Assembly (NCBI RefSeq): GCF_013407955.1
Contig: NZ_JACCBU010000001.1
Coordinates: 1,860,001-1,924,000, forward strand
DNA from: Microlunatus parietis
Lineage (GTDB): Bacteria > Actinomycetota > Actinomycetes > Propionibacteriales > Propionibacteriaceae
Direction of reading: 5' to 3'
DNA length: 64,000 nt
The translations under genes and the position numbers were made by a program. How positions within the stretch are numbered: the first letter of the stretch is position 1; the number at the start of each line of letters is the position of its first letter. The notes under the pieces are model-generated. The model had not been told where the DNA came from and did no database searches. It worked only from the letters and a program-made list of their open reading frames with translations. This document shows positions 44,801 to 52,118 of the stretch, one piece after another.

Positions 44801-45396
44801 TCCTCGGTCGGCGGGAAGACGTCGACGATGCCGCCCCGGACGGCGAACTCGCCGCGCCGCTCGACCAGGTCGACCCGGACGTAGGCGGCGCCGACCAGGT
44901 CGTGCGCCAGCGAGTCGAGGTCGTAGTCGTGACCGGCCTGGATCCGGACCGGGCGCAGGTCGGCCAGCCCCTTCACCTGCGGCTGCAGCACGCTGCGGAC
45001 CGGCGCGACGATGATCTTGGGCGGCGTCTCGCCGTCGGTGCCGGCCAGCCGGCGCAGCACGGCCAGCCGTCGGCCGACCGTGTCGGAGCGCGGGCTGAGC
45101 CGCTCGTGCGGCAGCGTCTCCCAGGCCGGGTAGTAGACGACGTCGTCCTCGGCCAGCAGCGACTGCAGGGCCGTGGTGAGTTCCTCGGCCTCGCGGTACG
45201 TGGAGCTGACCAGCAGCACCGGTCGCCCGGCGCCACCGTCCTCGGGGGCCGCGGCCAGGGCGGCGGCGATCAGCGGCCGCATCGGAGCGGGTGCCGTCAG
45301 GTCGAGCGCGCTGACGGTACGCGCACGTGCGTCGCCGATGGATTCGGCAACGGTGGGTTCTTGAGTGAAAAGGTTGACGAGTCCCGAAAGGGTCAC
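41809..45396 (-). CDS. mfd: Transcription-repair coupling factor Mfd
   Basis: A 1195-residue DNA translocase that removes stalled RNA polymerase and recruits UvrA. In order it has the N-terminal UvrB-like damage-recognition domain, the RNA-polymerase interaction domain (DAVVHEHHGVGRYL), RecG-like helicase motifs (GDVGYGKTEIAVRAAF Walker A, DEEQRFGVEHKE, SATPIPRTLEMA, GRVGRSRERGYAYFLYP) and the C-terminal TRCF domain. Full length. GTG 45396 begins at the conserved N-terminus. It is transcribed with the housekeeping block. Confidence 0.98.
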   Translation of the reverse strand: MTLSGLVNLFTQEPTVAESIGDARARTVSALDLTAPAPMRPLIAAALAAAPEDGGAGRPVLLVSSTYREAEELTTALQSLLAEDDVVYYPAWETLPHERLSPRSDTVGRRLAVLRRLAGTDGETPPKIIVAPVRSVLQPQVKGLADLRPVRIQAGHDYDLDSLAHDLVGAAYVRVDLVERRGEFAVRGGIVDVFPPTEEHPVRVDFFGDTVEEIRHFSVADQRSDEETIDSIVASPCRELLLTDEVRARAKALAEEHPELIEMLDKIAAGHAVDGMESLSPALVEGMELLVELLPTDTHVLLCDPELIRGRAQDLVATSQEFLQASWAAAAGGGKAPIDLGASAYRGLAEVRQAALDRGLAWWTLSPFSAGPATGEEPVRTEDGELIDFSTQVSTAGVESRTIAGQVGETYRGDTEAAVRDLAARVHDNWRLAVIAEGHGLAQRMVEVLSEHDLQVRIGDGSETPGEGAITVSTGALRHGFVADALRLAVLTAGDLSGRGAVADKASRTMPSRRRNQINPLELVPGDAVVHEHHGVGRYLEMVQRTAAGTTREYLVIEYAPSKRGQPGDRLYVPMDQLDLLTRYVGGEHPSLDRMGGADWNKRKGRARRAVREIAAELIKLYAARQASRGHAFEPDTTWQRELEDAFGYVETPDQLAAIDEVKRDMEQIVPMDRLICGDVGYGKTEIAVRAAFKAVQDGKQVAVLVPTTLLVQQHYATFADRYAGFPVRVAPLSRFQTDSEANATKAGVKDGSIDVVIGTHRLLSGEVKFKDLGLVIIDEEQRFGVEHKEQLKKLRMDVDVLAMSATPIPRTLEMAITGIREMSTIATPPEERHPVLTFAGPYEEAQVTAAIRRELLREGQVFFIHNRVQSIEKVAKRIQELVPEARVVTAHGQMGEHRLEQVMVDFWERRADVLVCTTIVEAGLDISTANTLLIERADLLGLSQLHQLRGRVGRSRERGYAYFLYPPEKPLTETAHDRLATIAAHTDLGAGMAVAMKDLEIRGAGNLLGGEQSGHIADVGFDLYIRLVGEAVAEYRGQESEAPTEVRIELPVDARLPTDYVESERLRLEMYKRIAEVRSLDDLGEVRAELQDRYGDLPAEVDNLMAIAEFRILARHAGLTEVVGQGNYIRFGPASLTESKVLRLKRLYPGSVVKEAAGFILVTRPRSRTIGGPPIVDKELLAWATEVINNIFLA

Positions 45397-45425
45397 CGAG
45401 ACAACCTACAACCCTCCCCCGACAT

Positions 45426-45992
45426 TCAGTCCACGAGTTCGCTCGCGGCGATCCGGAGCGGGAACGGCTGTTCGGTGGCGAACTCCTCGTCGCCGGTGAC
45501 CCGCAGGGGATCGCCGTATGTTCCGTCCACCAGAGTCCACGCGGTGATCGACGGCTCGTCCGGATCAACGACCCAGTAGTGCTCCACGCCGGCGCTCTCG
45601 AACCGGGACCGCTTGAGGACCAGGTCGAAGCGTCTTGTGGACGGCGAAAGAACCTCGACCGCCAGCACGGGAGCCGCCGGAAGGTCCGCCTCGGTGAGGT
45701 CCGCGATCCGGCCCACCAGGAGGTCCGGCTGCATCACGGTGTCGATCGCCAGCACCACATCGAACGGCGCCGGGATGACGCGCAGACCTGCCGGACATGC
45801 CTGTTCGAGCTCGATGCCCAGCAGGAACGCGGCCCGTTGGTGCCGCATCCGCGGCGCCGGGGACACGATCAGCGTCCCGTCGATGAGTTCGTAGCGGTGC
45901 CCGTCATCGGGAGCGTCCGCCAGGTCGGCGCGAGTCAGCGGCCGGCTCAACGGCAATCGCCACGCCTCCGCCTCGGCTGTCATGGAAGCCAT
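45426..45992 (-). CDS. Uma2 family endonuclease-like protein (DUF820)
   Basis: A 188-residue PD-(D/E)xK-fold protein. RYELIDGTLIVSPAPRMRHQRA is the Uma2 opening; the predicted catalytic residues lie in VMQPDLLVGR (Asp) and LAVEVLSPSTRRFDLVLKRSRF (Glu...Lys), then VEHYWVVDPDE. Biological function is unknown for the family. ATG 45992 has an AAAGGA ribosome site; ATG 45983 is also in frame. It lies 29 bp upstream of mfd on the same strand. Confidence 0.9.
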   Translation of the reverse strand: MASMTAEAEAWRLPLSRPLTRADLADAPDDGHRYELIDGTLIVSPAPRMRHQRAAFLLGIELEQACPAGLRVIPAPFDVVLAIDTVMQPDLLVGRIADLTEADLPAAPVLAVEVLSPSTRRFDLVLKRSRFESAGVEHYWVVDPDEPSITAWTLVDGTYGDPLRVTGDEEFATEQPFPLRIAASELVD

Positions 45993-46059
45993 CGTAGTGT
46001 CCTTTCCCCTTCACGGAGCCGACGACAGGGCGACGGTCCGACAGTCCACTTGTGCCGAG

Positions 46060-46086
46060 ATATTCGTAGGCGTATATTCGCAGACG
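46060..46086. promoter_or_regulatory. Tandem 13-bp direct repeats upstream of padR-type gene
   Basis: ATATTCGTAGGCG and ATATTCGCAGACG are separated by one base, 23 bp before the regulator start, in an AT-rich patch. The position suggests an autoregulatory site or promoter element. Confidence 0.5.
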
Positions 46087-46109
46087 AGTAGCTCGAGAAC
46101 GGGGCGGCG

Positions 46110-46757
46110 ATGGCCACGAAGCGCAAGGTGAACAACCTGCTGGCCCTGGCCGTGCTCGCCGTGTTGGCCGAACGCCCGATGCACCGGTACGAGATCGCCA
46201 CGACCATCCGGGAGCGCGGCAAGGACCGCGACATGGACGTCAAGTGGGGCTCGCTCTACACGGTGGTCAACAACCTGGAGAAGGCCGGCTTCCTCGAAGT
46301 CGTCGGGAGTGAACGGGACGGCGCCCGGCCGGAACGGACGATCTTCACGATCACCGACGCGGGCCGCGCCGAGCTGGCCGACTGGACCCGGGACCTGATC
46401 GCCGAACCCGAGCCGGAGCACCACCGGTTCACGGCCGGGCTCTCGGTCATGGCCGGACTGGCGCCCGAAGAGGTCGCCGAACTGCTCGGCCGCCGCGCCG
46501 ACGCACTGGACCGTGCCATCGAAACCGCCCGACGCGAACTCGAGGAGATCACGGGCTCCGGGCTGTCCCGGCTGTTCATCGTCGAGTCCGAATACGACCT
46601 GGCGATGCTGGAGGCGGAGGCGTCCTGGACCAGGGCGCTGCGCGAGGAGATCACCGGCGGCACGTTCCCGGATCTCGAACTCTGGCACCGCGCCCATGCG
46701 TCCGGGCTGAAGCCCGCCGAGGCGTTCGCCCTCTTCGAAAGGGGGCCGACCGGATGA
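46110..46757 (+). CDS. PadR-family transcriptional regulator
   Basis: A 215-residue regulator with an N-terminal winged helix (LAVLAVLAERPMHRYEIATTI, then WGSLYTVVNNLEKAGFLEV) and a C-terminal coiled dimerisation domain, as in PadR-s2 proteins. It lies upstream of the FAD monooxygenase on the same strand; a 5'-extended monooxygenase frame overlaps its stop (ATGA), though the likely start is 171 bp further on. It probably controls the monooxygenase and itself through the 46060-46086 repeats. Confidence 0.93.
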   Translation: MATKRKVNNLLALAVLAVLAERPMHRYEIATTIRERGKDRDMDVKWGSLYTVVNNLEKAGFLEVVGSERDGARPERTIFTITDAGRAELADWTRDLIAEPEPEHHRFTAGLSVMAGLAPEEVAELLGRRADALDRAIETARRELEEITGSGLSRLFIVESEYDLAMLEAEASWTRALREEITGGTFPDLELWHRAHASGLKPAEAFALFERGPTG

Positions 46758-46927
46758 GTTCGGGCCCGACAGCGGTGCGGCAACACCACCGTCGGGCCCG
46801 ATCAAACAGTCTCGAACCGCGCCCGCTTCCGCGCACCCGGCCAAGGCTGGCAACCACAGGATATCGGGAGGGGTTGCGGCCGGTTCGAGCGAGAACCTGT
46901 AGCGCGAGAGAACTGGAGCACACACCC

Positions 46928-48136
46928 ATGTCCACCACGGAATCCGCCCTCGTGATCGGCGGCGGCATCGCCGGCCCGGTCACCGCAACCGCCCTGCTCA
47001 AGGCCGGCATCTCGGCCCGTGTCTACGAGGCCTACTCGGGCCCGACCTTCACGATCGGCAGCGGTCTCGCCCTGGCCCCGAACGGCGTCGCCGCGCTCGA
47101 CATCATCGGTGCCGGCGACCCGGTCCGGGCCATCGCCAAGCCCATCTCGCGGATGGAGCTGTCGATCGGCGGCAAGATCGTTCCGACGCCGGCGCCGGCC
47201 GGGCTGCCGCCGCTGCAGATGGTCGACCGCCACGCCCTGCATCGCGTCCTTCATGATCACGCGATCGCCGCCGGCGTGTCGTTCGAGTACGACAAGCGGC
47301 TGGTCCGGGTCGCCGAGGGCGAGTCGGGCGTGACCGCGTACTTCGCGGACGGCAGCAGCGCCACCGCCGACGTGGTGATCGGCGCCGACGGCGTGCGGTC
47401 GACCGTTCGCGGGCTGATCGACCCGAGCAACCCTGGTCCCGACTACACCGGCATGCTCGGCTTCGGCGCCTTGATCAACAACGAGATTGGGCTGACACCC
47501 GGGACGATGGTCTTCGCGTTCGGGTCCCGGGCCTACTACCTGTATGCGGTGCTCGACGAGAAGACGATCTTGTGGGGCGCCAACCTGCCGCACCGGAAGT
47601 ACCTGTCCCTCAAGGAGGCGCGGGCCGTTCCGGCCGAGCACTGGCTGGACCGGCTGCGCGAGACGTACGGCGCGGACTCACCCGGCGGCGAGTTCGTCCG
47701 CCGGACCACGCCGGAGAACCTGGAGATCACCGGCGCACTGCACATCATGCCGCCGGTGCCCCGTTGGCACCGGGGTCGGCTGGTGCTGGTCGGCGATGCC
47801 GTCCATGCGCCGTCGAACAGCTCGGGCCAGGGTGCCTCACTCGCGATCGAGAGCGCCGTCCAGTTGGCCCGCTGCCTGCGCGACCTGCCCGACCCGGGAT
47901 CCGCCTTCGCGGCGTACGAGGAGCTGCGCCGGGCTCGGGTCGAGAGCGTCGCGGCGCGAGCCCGGAAACTCAACCACAGCAAGACTCCGGGCCCGCTGGC
48001 GCGACGGCTGATGTCGGTCCTGATGCCGATGATGATCAAGAGGATGGATCCGGAGCGGACCCTTGGGGTCGAGCAGCGGTACCGGATCGACTGGGACGCC
48101 CCGGTCCAGCCCGAACTGCTGTCGACCGCGGGCTGA
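46928..48136 (+). CDS. FAD-dependent monooxygenase (aromatic hydroxylase type)
   Basis: A 402-residue flavoprotein of the PheA/UbiH-type group A monooxygenases. The FAD-binding motif is ALVIGGGIAGPVTATALLKAG, the second motif DVVIGADGVRSTVRG, and the third GRLVLVGDAVHAPSNSSGQGASLAIESA. ATG 46928 starts immediately before the dinucleotide fold. The substrate is unknown; family members hydroxylate aromatics or inactivate antibiotics. Probable regulation is by the preceding PadR protein. Confidence 0.92.
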   Translation: MSTTESALVIGGGIAGPVTATALLKAGISARVYEAYSGPTFTIGSGLALAPNGVAALDIIGAGDPVRAIAKPISRMELSIGGKIVPTPAPAGLPPLQMVDRHALHRVLHDHAIAAGVSFEYDKRLVRVAEGESGVTAYFADGSSATADVVIGADGVRSTVRGLIDPSNPGPDYTGMLGFGALINNEIGLTPGTMVFAFGSRAYYLYAVLDEKTILWGANLPHRKYLSLKEARAVPAEHWLDRLRETYGADSPGGEFVRRTTPENLEITGALHIMPPVPRWHRGRLVLVGDAVHAPSNSSGQGASLAIESAVQLARCLRDLPDPGSAFAAYEELRRARVESVAARARKLNHSKTPGPLARRLMSVLMPMMIKRMDPERTLGVEQRYRIDWDAPVQPELLSTAG

Positions 48137-48145
48137 CCGTCGCGA

Positions 48146-49150
48146 TCAGCGGACGTTCTCGGCGTGGGTCAAGGTCTCCCAGCCGAAGAAGTGACTGGTG
48201 CCGAACGGCCGGCCGCGCTCGATCAGCGCGGCGGTCTTCGGCATCGGCACGCCGAGTCGATCATGGTAGTGGTGGTAGGCGATCTCGACGACCGGGCCGA
48301 GCCCGGGCTTGATCTTGCCGCCGCAGAGCCAGGCCGGGACCGGCTCACCGAGATCGAAGACGGCATGGAACTCGAAGGCGGCGACCTGGAAGCCCCAGCC
48401 CGTGTGCCCGAAGTCGCGACAGGTCTCCTGCGCCAGCCCGTCGACGAACGTCGTCTGACCGTGCCAGTACTTGATCAACTTCTCCGGCGTGTCCTTGCTG
48501 CCGTTCGGCGGCGGGTGCGGCAGCGGGCCGTCACCGGTCAGGTAGACATGGGCCGGCACCCGGGCCCGGGTCTTGGCGATCGCCTCGTCGAAGGCCGCCC
48601 GGTCGTCCAGGAACACGGCGATCCCGATCGCCGCGTCCATCATGATCAACTCCCAGTTCCCGTTGTAGTCGGCGACTCCGGGCAGCACCTTCGGCAGATA
48701 GACGGTACGGAGCACGTCGGCGAACCGCTGCTCACCGGCCCACCCGCCGGGGTAGGTCCACTTGATCAACTCCGCAGCCCGGGAGAACGAGGCGCCGGAC
48801 CAGCCGGTCTGCAGCCGGGCGTTGTGATTCAGGTGATCCTTGATCACCGCCGACCAGGCGTCCATGATCGCGATCGACTTCTCCGCATGCCGCGAATCGC
48901 GGGTCAGATTCCAGAGCAACGCGTGGGTGTAGGCGGCCAGGGCATCGTTGCGCTCCTCGGAACAGCCCAGGTTCGGATTGGAGTAGGGGCCGCATTCGAC
49001 GACGTACTCCCGAGGCTGCGGCTGCTAGTCCAGCGACGCGAACGGGCTGGCCGCCAGCGCGTCGTACGCACTCGTCCACGGTTCCCGCTCGGCCAGGACC
49101 ATGGCCCGGGGGTAGCCGAGCTGGGCCCGGTCCACCAGGTCCTCCTACCT
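48146..49150 (-). pseudogene. Decayed alginate lyase-family gene
   Basis: The intact part (48146-48919) encodes an alginate-lyase-fold protein: LLWNLTRDSRHAEKSIAIMDAW, then NHNARLQTGWSGASFSRAAELIK, NGNWELIMMDAAIGIAVF, YWHGQTTFVDGLAQETCRDFGHTGWG. Upstream the frame continues in homologous sequence (YVVECGPYSNPNLGCSEERNDALAAYTHA) but is cut by an in-frame TAG after ASPFASLD (near 49026). Earlier N-terminal sequence needs a frameshift near 49140-49150 and has more stops. No usable start with a signal peptide is seen. A half LacI-type site (AACGCTTGG region, 49195-49210) may be the old operator. A sequencing error is less likely because more than one lesion is present. Confidence 0.8.
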
Positions 49151-49291
49151 TTAGCCCCTCCAGTGCCAGCAGGCACGCACGGTGCCCATTCCATACCAAG
49201 CGTTTTCCATGATTTGCCAGATGAATTGCCCAGTGGAGTGACAGACGATCGGCCCGTTGACACGGGACCGATCCGGGAGGTGAATGGACTA

Positions 49292-50068
49292 GTGAGCTTT
49301 GCAGTGGCCGGCGACGCCTACGACAGGTTCATGGGCCGCTACTCCGCCGAGCTGGCGCCGCTCATGATCGACTTCGCCGCGGTCGGTTTCGGTGATCGGG
49401 TGCTGGACGTCGGCTGCGGGCCGGGCGCCCTGACCGCGCGGCTGGCCGAGCGGGTCGGCGCGGTGCACGTCGCCGCCGTCGACCCGTCGACCTCGTTCGT
49501 CGAGGCCTGCCAAGCCCGGGTGCCGGACGCCGTGGTCCGCCAGGCGGGGATCGAGCGGCTGCCCTGGCCCGACGACACGTTCGACGCGGCCCTCTCCCAA
49601 CTGGTGATCAACTTCGTGCCGGACCCGGTGGTCGGGATGATCGAACTGACCCGGGTCGTGCGGCCCGGCGGCCTGATCGCGGCGTGCACCTGGGAGTACG
49701 GCCACGGGATGGAGATGCTGGATGCCTTCTGGCGGGCTGCGTTGTCGCTGGACCCGGACGCACCGGACGAGGCCGGGATGCCGCTGCGGACCGCCGACAG
49801 CCTGGCCGAGTTGTGGCGTCGGGCCGGCCTGGACGGGAACGCGACCGAGCCGCTGGTCGTGACGACGACGTACGCCGACTTCGAGGAGTTGTGGCAGCCG
49901 CTGACGTACGGCATCGGGCCGGCGGGCAGCTACTGCCAGACCTTGGACCCGGAGCGGCAGGCGGAGCTGCGGGCCGCGCTGTTCGTCGAGCTCGGGGCGC
50001 CCGCGGGAGCGTTCTCGCTGTCGGCCAGGGCCTCGGCGGTCCGCGGCCGGACCCCGTCGCGAAACTAG
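49292..50068 (+). CDS. Class I SAM-dependent methyltransferase
   Basis: A 258-residue methyltransferase of the UbiE/Methyltransf_11 type. Motif I is VLDVGCGPGALTARLAE; motif II region LPWPDDTFDAALSQLVINFV; motif III VVRPGGLIAACTWEYG. The N-terminal YDRFMGRYSAELAPLMIDF is typical of this group. GTG 49292 follows GGGAGG; GTG 49280 is an in-frame alternative. Its stop overlaps the convergent pth stop in a shared CTAG. The substrate is unknown. Confidence 0.9.
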   Translation: MSFAVAGDAYDRFMGRYSAELAPLMIDFAAVGFGDRVLDVGCGPGALTARLAERVGAVHVAAVDPSTSFVEACQARVPDAVVRQAGIERLPWPDDTFDAALSQLVINFVPDPVVGMIELTRVVRPGGLIAACTWEYGHGMEMLDAFWRAALSLDPDAPDEAGMPLRTADSLAELWRRAGLDGNATEPLVVTTTYADFEELWQPLTYGIGPAGSYCQTLDPERQAELRAALFVELGAPAGAFSLSARASAVRGRTPSRN

Positions 50069-50649
50069 GAGTTGTAGCTGCTCTGGGTGCGGTCCAGGCC
50101 GACCAAGATCAAGGACTCGATGGCGTCGGCGGCGCGTTCCACCTCGACCTCGACATCCGCCCGTTGGGACGCGGGGATGTTGCTGAGCAGGTAGTCCGCC
50201 GGTTCCTGGCGACCGGGCGGGCGGCCGACTCCGATCCGTACCCGATAGAAGTCACCGGTGCCGATCGACGCCCGGATCGACTTGAGCCCGTTGTGCCCGT
50301 TGTCGCCGCCACCGAACTTGACCCGCAACTGGCCGGGTTCGATGTCCAGCTCGTCGTGCACGACGATCAGCTGCGCCGGCGACGTCTTGTAGTACTTGAT
50401 CAACTTCGAGACCGGACCGCCGGTCTCGTTCATGTACGTGCGGGACTTGGCGACGACCATCCGCGGCGCCTCCCCACCGGGCGGGCCGACCCGCAGTTCG
50501 GCGAGCTCGGCCCGCATCCCGAACGGCGCCTTGAGCTTGGCCGAGGCACGCTCGACCAGCCGATCCACCACGTGGTGGCCGACGTTGTGGCGATGCTTCG
50601 CGTAGGTCGGCCCGGGATTGCCCAGGCCGACCACCAGCCACGGCTGCAT
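50065..50649 (-). CDS. pth: Peptidyl-tRNA hydrolase
   Basis: A 194-residue enzyme that frees tRNA from prematurely released peptidyl-tRNA. Motifs are VVGLGNPGPTYAKHRHNVGHH (catalytic His), SRTYMNETGGPV, HDELDIEPGQLRVKFGGGDNGHNGLKSI, all as in Pth. It lies 27 bp downstream of rplY, the standard actinobacterial pairing, and its stop overlaps the convergent methyltransferase gene. Confidence 0.97.
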   Translation of the reverse strand: MQPWLVVGLGNPGPTYAKHRHNVGHHVVDRLVERASAKLKAPFGMRAELAELRVGPPGGEAPRMVVAKSRTYMNETGGPVSKLIKYYKTSPAQLIVVHDELDIEPGQLRVKFGGGDNGHNGLKSIRASIGTGDFYRVRIGVGRPPGRQEPADYLLSNIPASQRADVEVEVERAADAIESLILVGLDRTQSSYNS

Positions 50650-50676
50650 GACTCGGCTCGCCTCGTGCGGAGCGAC

Positions 50677-51300
50677 TCAGCTCTCCTCGGACGAGCCCTC
50701 GGCCTCGGCGTCGGCGGGCGCCTCAGCGCCGGCCTCCTCGTCGGCGGTCTCCGGCTCGGCCTGGGTCGGCGCGTTGGTGATGTTGACGATCAGCTGATCC
50801 GGCTCGACACCCAGCACGGAGCCCTCCGGCAGGTCGAGGTCCTTGGCCAGGATCTGCGAACCGGCCTGCAGGCCCTCGATGGAGACGACGATCTGCTGCG
50901 GCAGGTGGGTCGCCTCGGCCTCGATGCTGATGGTGGAGTTCTCGACCACGACCAGGGTGTCCGGGCCGGCTTCGCCCTCGACGTGGAGCGGGATGTCGAC
51001 GGTGACCTTCTCGCCGCGGCGGACCAGCAGCAGGTCGACGTGCTCGATCAGGCCCTTGATCGGGTCGCGCTGGACCTGCTTCGGCAGCGCCAGCTGGGAC
51101 TTGCCGTCGATGTCGATCGACAGCAGCGCGTTGGCCACGCGCAGCGCGAGCAGGGTCTCGTGACCGGGCAGGGTGATGTGGACCGGCTCGGCCCCGTGCC
51201 CGTACAGGACGGCGGGAACCTTGTCGGCACGGCGGATCCGGCGGGCAGCGCCCTTGCCGAATTCGGTACGCGTTTCGGCGGTGAGCTTGACCTCGGGCAC
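50677..51300 (-). CDS. rplY: 50S ribosomal protein L25/general stress protein Ctc
   Basis: A 207-residue L25 of the long CTC form. The N-terminal 5S-rRNA-binding domain (EVKLTAETRTEFGKGAARRIRRADKVPAVLYGHG) is followed by the TL5 C-terminal domain (VEGEAGPDTLVVVENSTISIEAEATHLP) and an acidic Ala/Glu tail. GTG 51300 has a GAGGAG ribosome site and begins at the conserved N-terminus; the open frame continues upstream only because the minisatellite lacks stops. Confidence 0.96.
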   Translation of the reverse strand: MPEVKLTAETRTEFGKGAARRIRRADKVPAVLYGHGAEPVHITLPGHETLLALRVANALLSIDIDGKSQLALPKQVQRDPIKGLIEHVDLLLVRRGEKVTVDIPLHVEGEAGPDTLVVVENSTISIEAEATHLPQQIVVSIEGLQAGSQILAKDLDLPEGSVLGVEPDQLIVNITNAPTQAEPETADEEAGAEAPADAEAEGSSEES

Positions 51301-51490
51301 GAACGAATCTCCTCGAACTGACTGGCAGGAATCTGGTCTGTCTCCACAGCGAGCGACCACTGAGATCCGCGGTCCAGCGAACGCCGGAGCCCGTGGCCCA
51401 TGTCGATCACGGTCCCCCGACCGTGATCGGGGCCACCCTCGCCGAGGCAACCGGTTCACCCTAGCCGAACCCTCCCCCCACCACCAATTC

Positions 51491-51553
51491 CGCCGACCAG
51501 TCACAAAAGCAGGCGTCCTGTCGGCGTGTCGCTGCGCTTGTGACCTGTCGGCG
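51491..51553. repeat. Dispersed hairpin element, copy D (upstream of rplY)
   Basis: GCCGACCAGTCACAAAAGCAG pairs with CTGCGCTTGTGACCTGTCGGC over about 21 bp with few mismatches, closing a 19-nt loop with CGGCGTGTCG. This is the most symmetric copy. It lies 190 bp upstream of rplY, between its promoter region and the minisatellite, and is not at a stop codon. Confidence 0.8.
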
Positions 51554-51612
51554 CGGGGAGAGATGGGCCGCCGGAGTGGAGGTCGGCGGCGGGAGTGGAG
51601 GTCGGCGGGAAC

Positions 51613-51866
51613 GAAGGTCCGCGGGGCGAAGGCCAGCCGGGGCGAAGGCCAGCCGGGGCGAAGGCCAGCCGGGGCGAAGGCCAGCCGGGGCGAAGGCCAG
51701 CCGGGGCGAAGGCCAGCCGGGGCGAAGGCCAGCCGGGGCGAAGGCCAGCCGGGGCGAAGGCCAGCCGGGGCGAAGGCCAGCCGGGGCGAAGGCCAGCCGG
51801 GGCGAAGGCCAGCCGGGGCGAAGGCCAGCCGGGGCGAAGGCCAGCCGGGGCGAAGGTCGGGCGGGG
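51613..51866. repeat. 16-bp minisatellite, 14 perfect units
   Basis: GAAGGCCAGCCGGGGC repeats 14 times without change from 51628 to 51851, with degenerate units (GAAGGTCCGCGGGGC type) on both sides to about 51540 and 51920. The unit length is not a multiple of 3, so every frame gives the same 16-residue peptide and long stop-free frames appear on both strands. I judge it non-coding. It is part of the 815-bp gap between rplY and the GH106 gene. Confidence 0.95.
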
Positions 51867-51954
51867 ACGAAGGTCCGCGGGGACGAGGCCGGCGGAGACA
51901 AAGGCCGACGGGACGAACGCGCCCGAGCACTCTGACCCGCGACATGGATGCACC

Positions 51955-52011
51955 GAGTGTGACGTTTCGTACCCTCGAAATCGATTTCAACCTGGTCGTT
52001 TCCTCACACTC
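51955..52011. repeat. 57-bp palindromic element, copy B
   Basis: Outer arms GAGTGTGA and TCACACTC flank a central perfect 12-bp palindrome GAAATCGATTTC. It is homologous to 31547-31602 but in the opposite orientation, matching the opposite orientation of the neighbouring polysaccharide gene. Confidence 0.85.
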
Positions 52012-52033
52012 GGCGAGGTCATGCGGGTGTGAG

Positions 52034-52118
52034 GTCCTGGGCGCACCCTGCCCGTCGCGTTGGCGAGGCGCAGCGACACGCCGCGAAAACCGCTGCGTTG
52101 GTGACCGGTCGGCGGTTA
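52034..52118. repeat. Dispersed hairpin element, copy B (at the GH106 stop codon)
   Basis: On the minus strand it begins at the TAA of the GH106 gene and reads CCGCCGACCGGTCACCAACG, then GCAGCGG, GCGGCGTGTCGCTGCG and CCAACGCGACGGGCAGGG. Copy A is nearly identical over the first 40 bp and shares the trailing CAACGCGACGGGCAGGG. The stem is shorter than in copies A and D. Confidence 0.8.

Noticed and set aside
42046..45579. 1177-residue frame on the plus strand opposite mfd
   Set aside because: Antisense frame in GC-rich DNA; it shows only Arg/Gly/Pro-rich shadow composition, while mfd on the other strand has all helicase motifs.
49280..49291. Alternative GTG start of the methyltransferase
   Set aside because: It overlaps the GGGAGG ribosome site itself; GTG 49292 is better spaced.
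51613..51866. CRISPR array
   Set aside because: Units are directly adjacent without spacers and no cas genes are present.
51461..52032. Overlapping stop-free frames on both strands encoding 16-residue repeats (for example the PGWPSPRLAFA-type peptide)
   Set aside because: A 16-bp unit without stops gives the same repeat peptide in every frame; there is no ribosome site or homology, so this is an artefact of the minisatellite.
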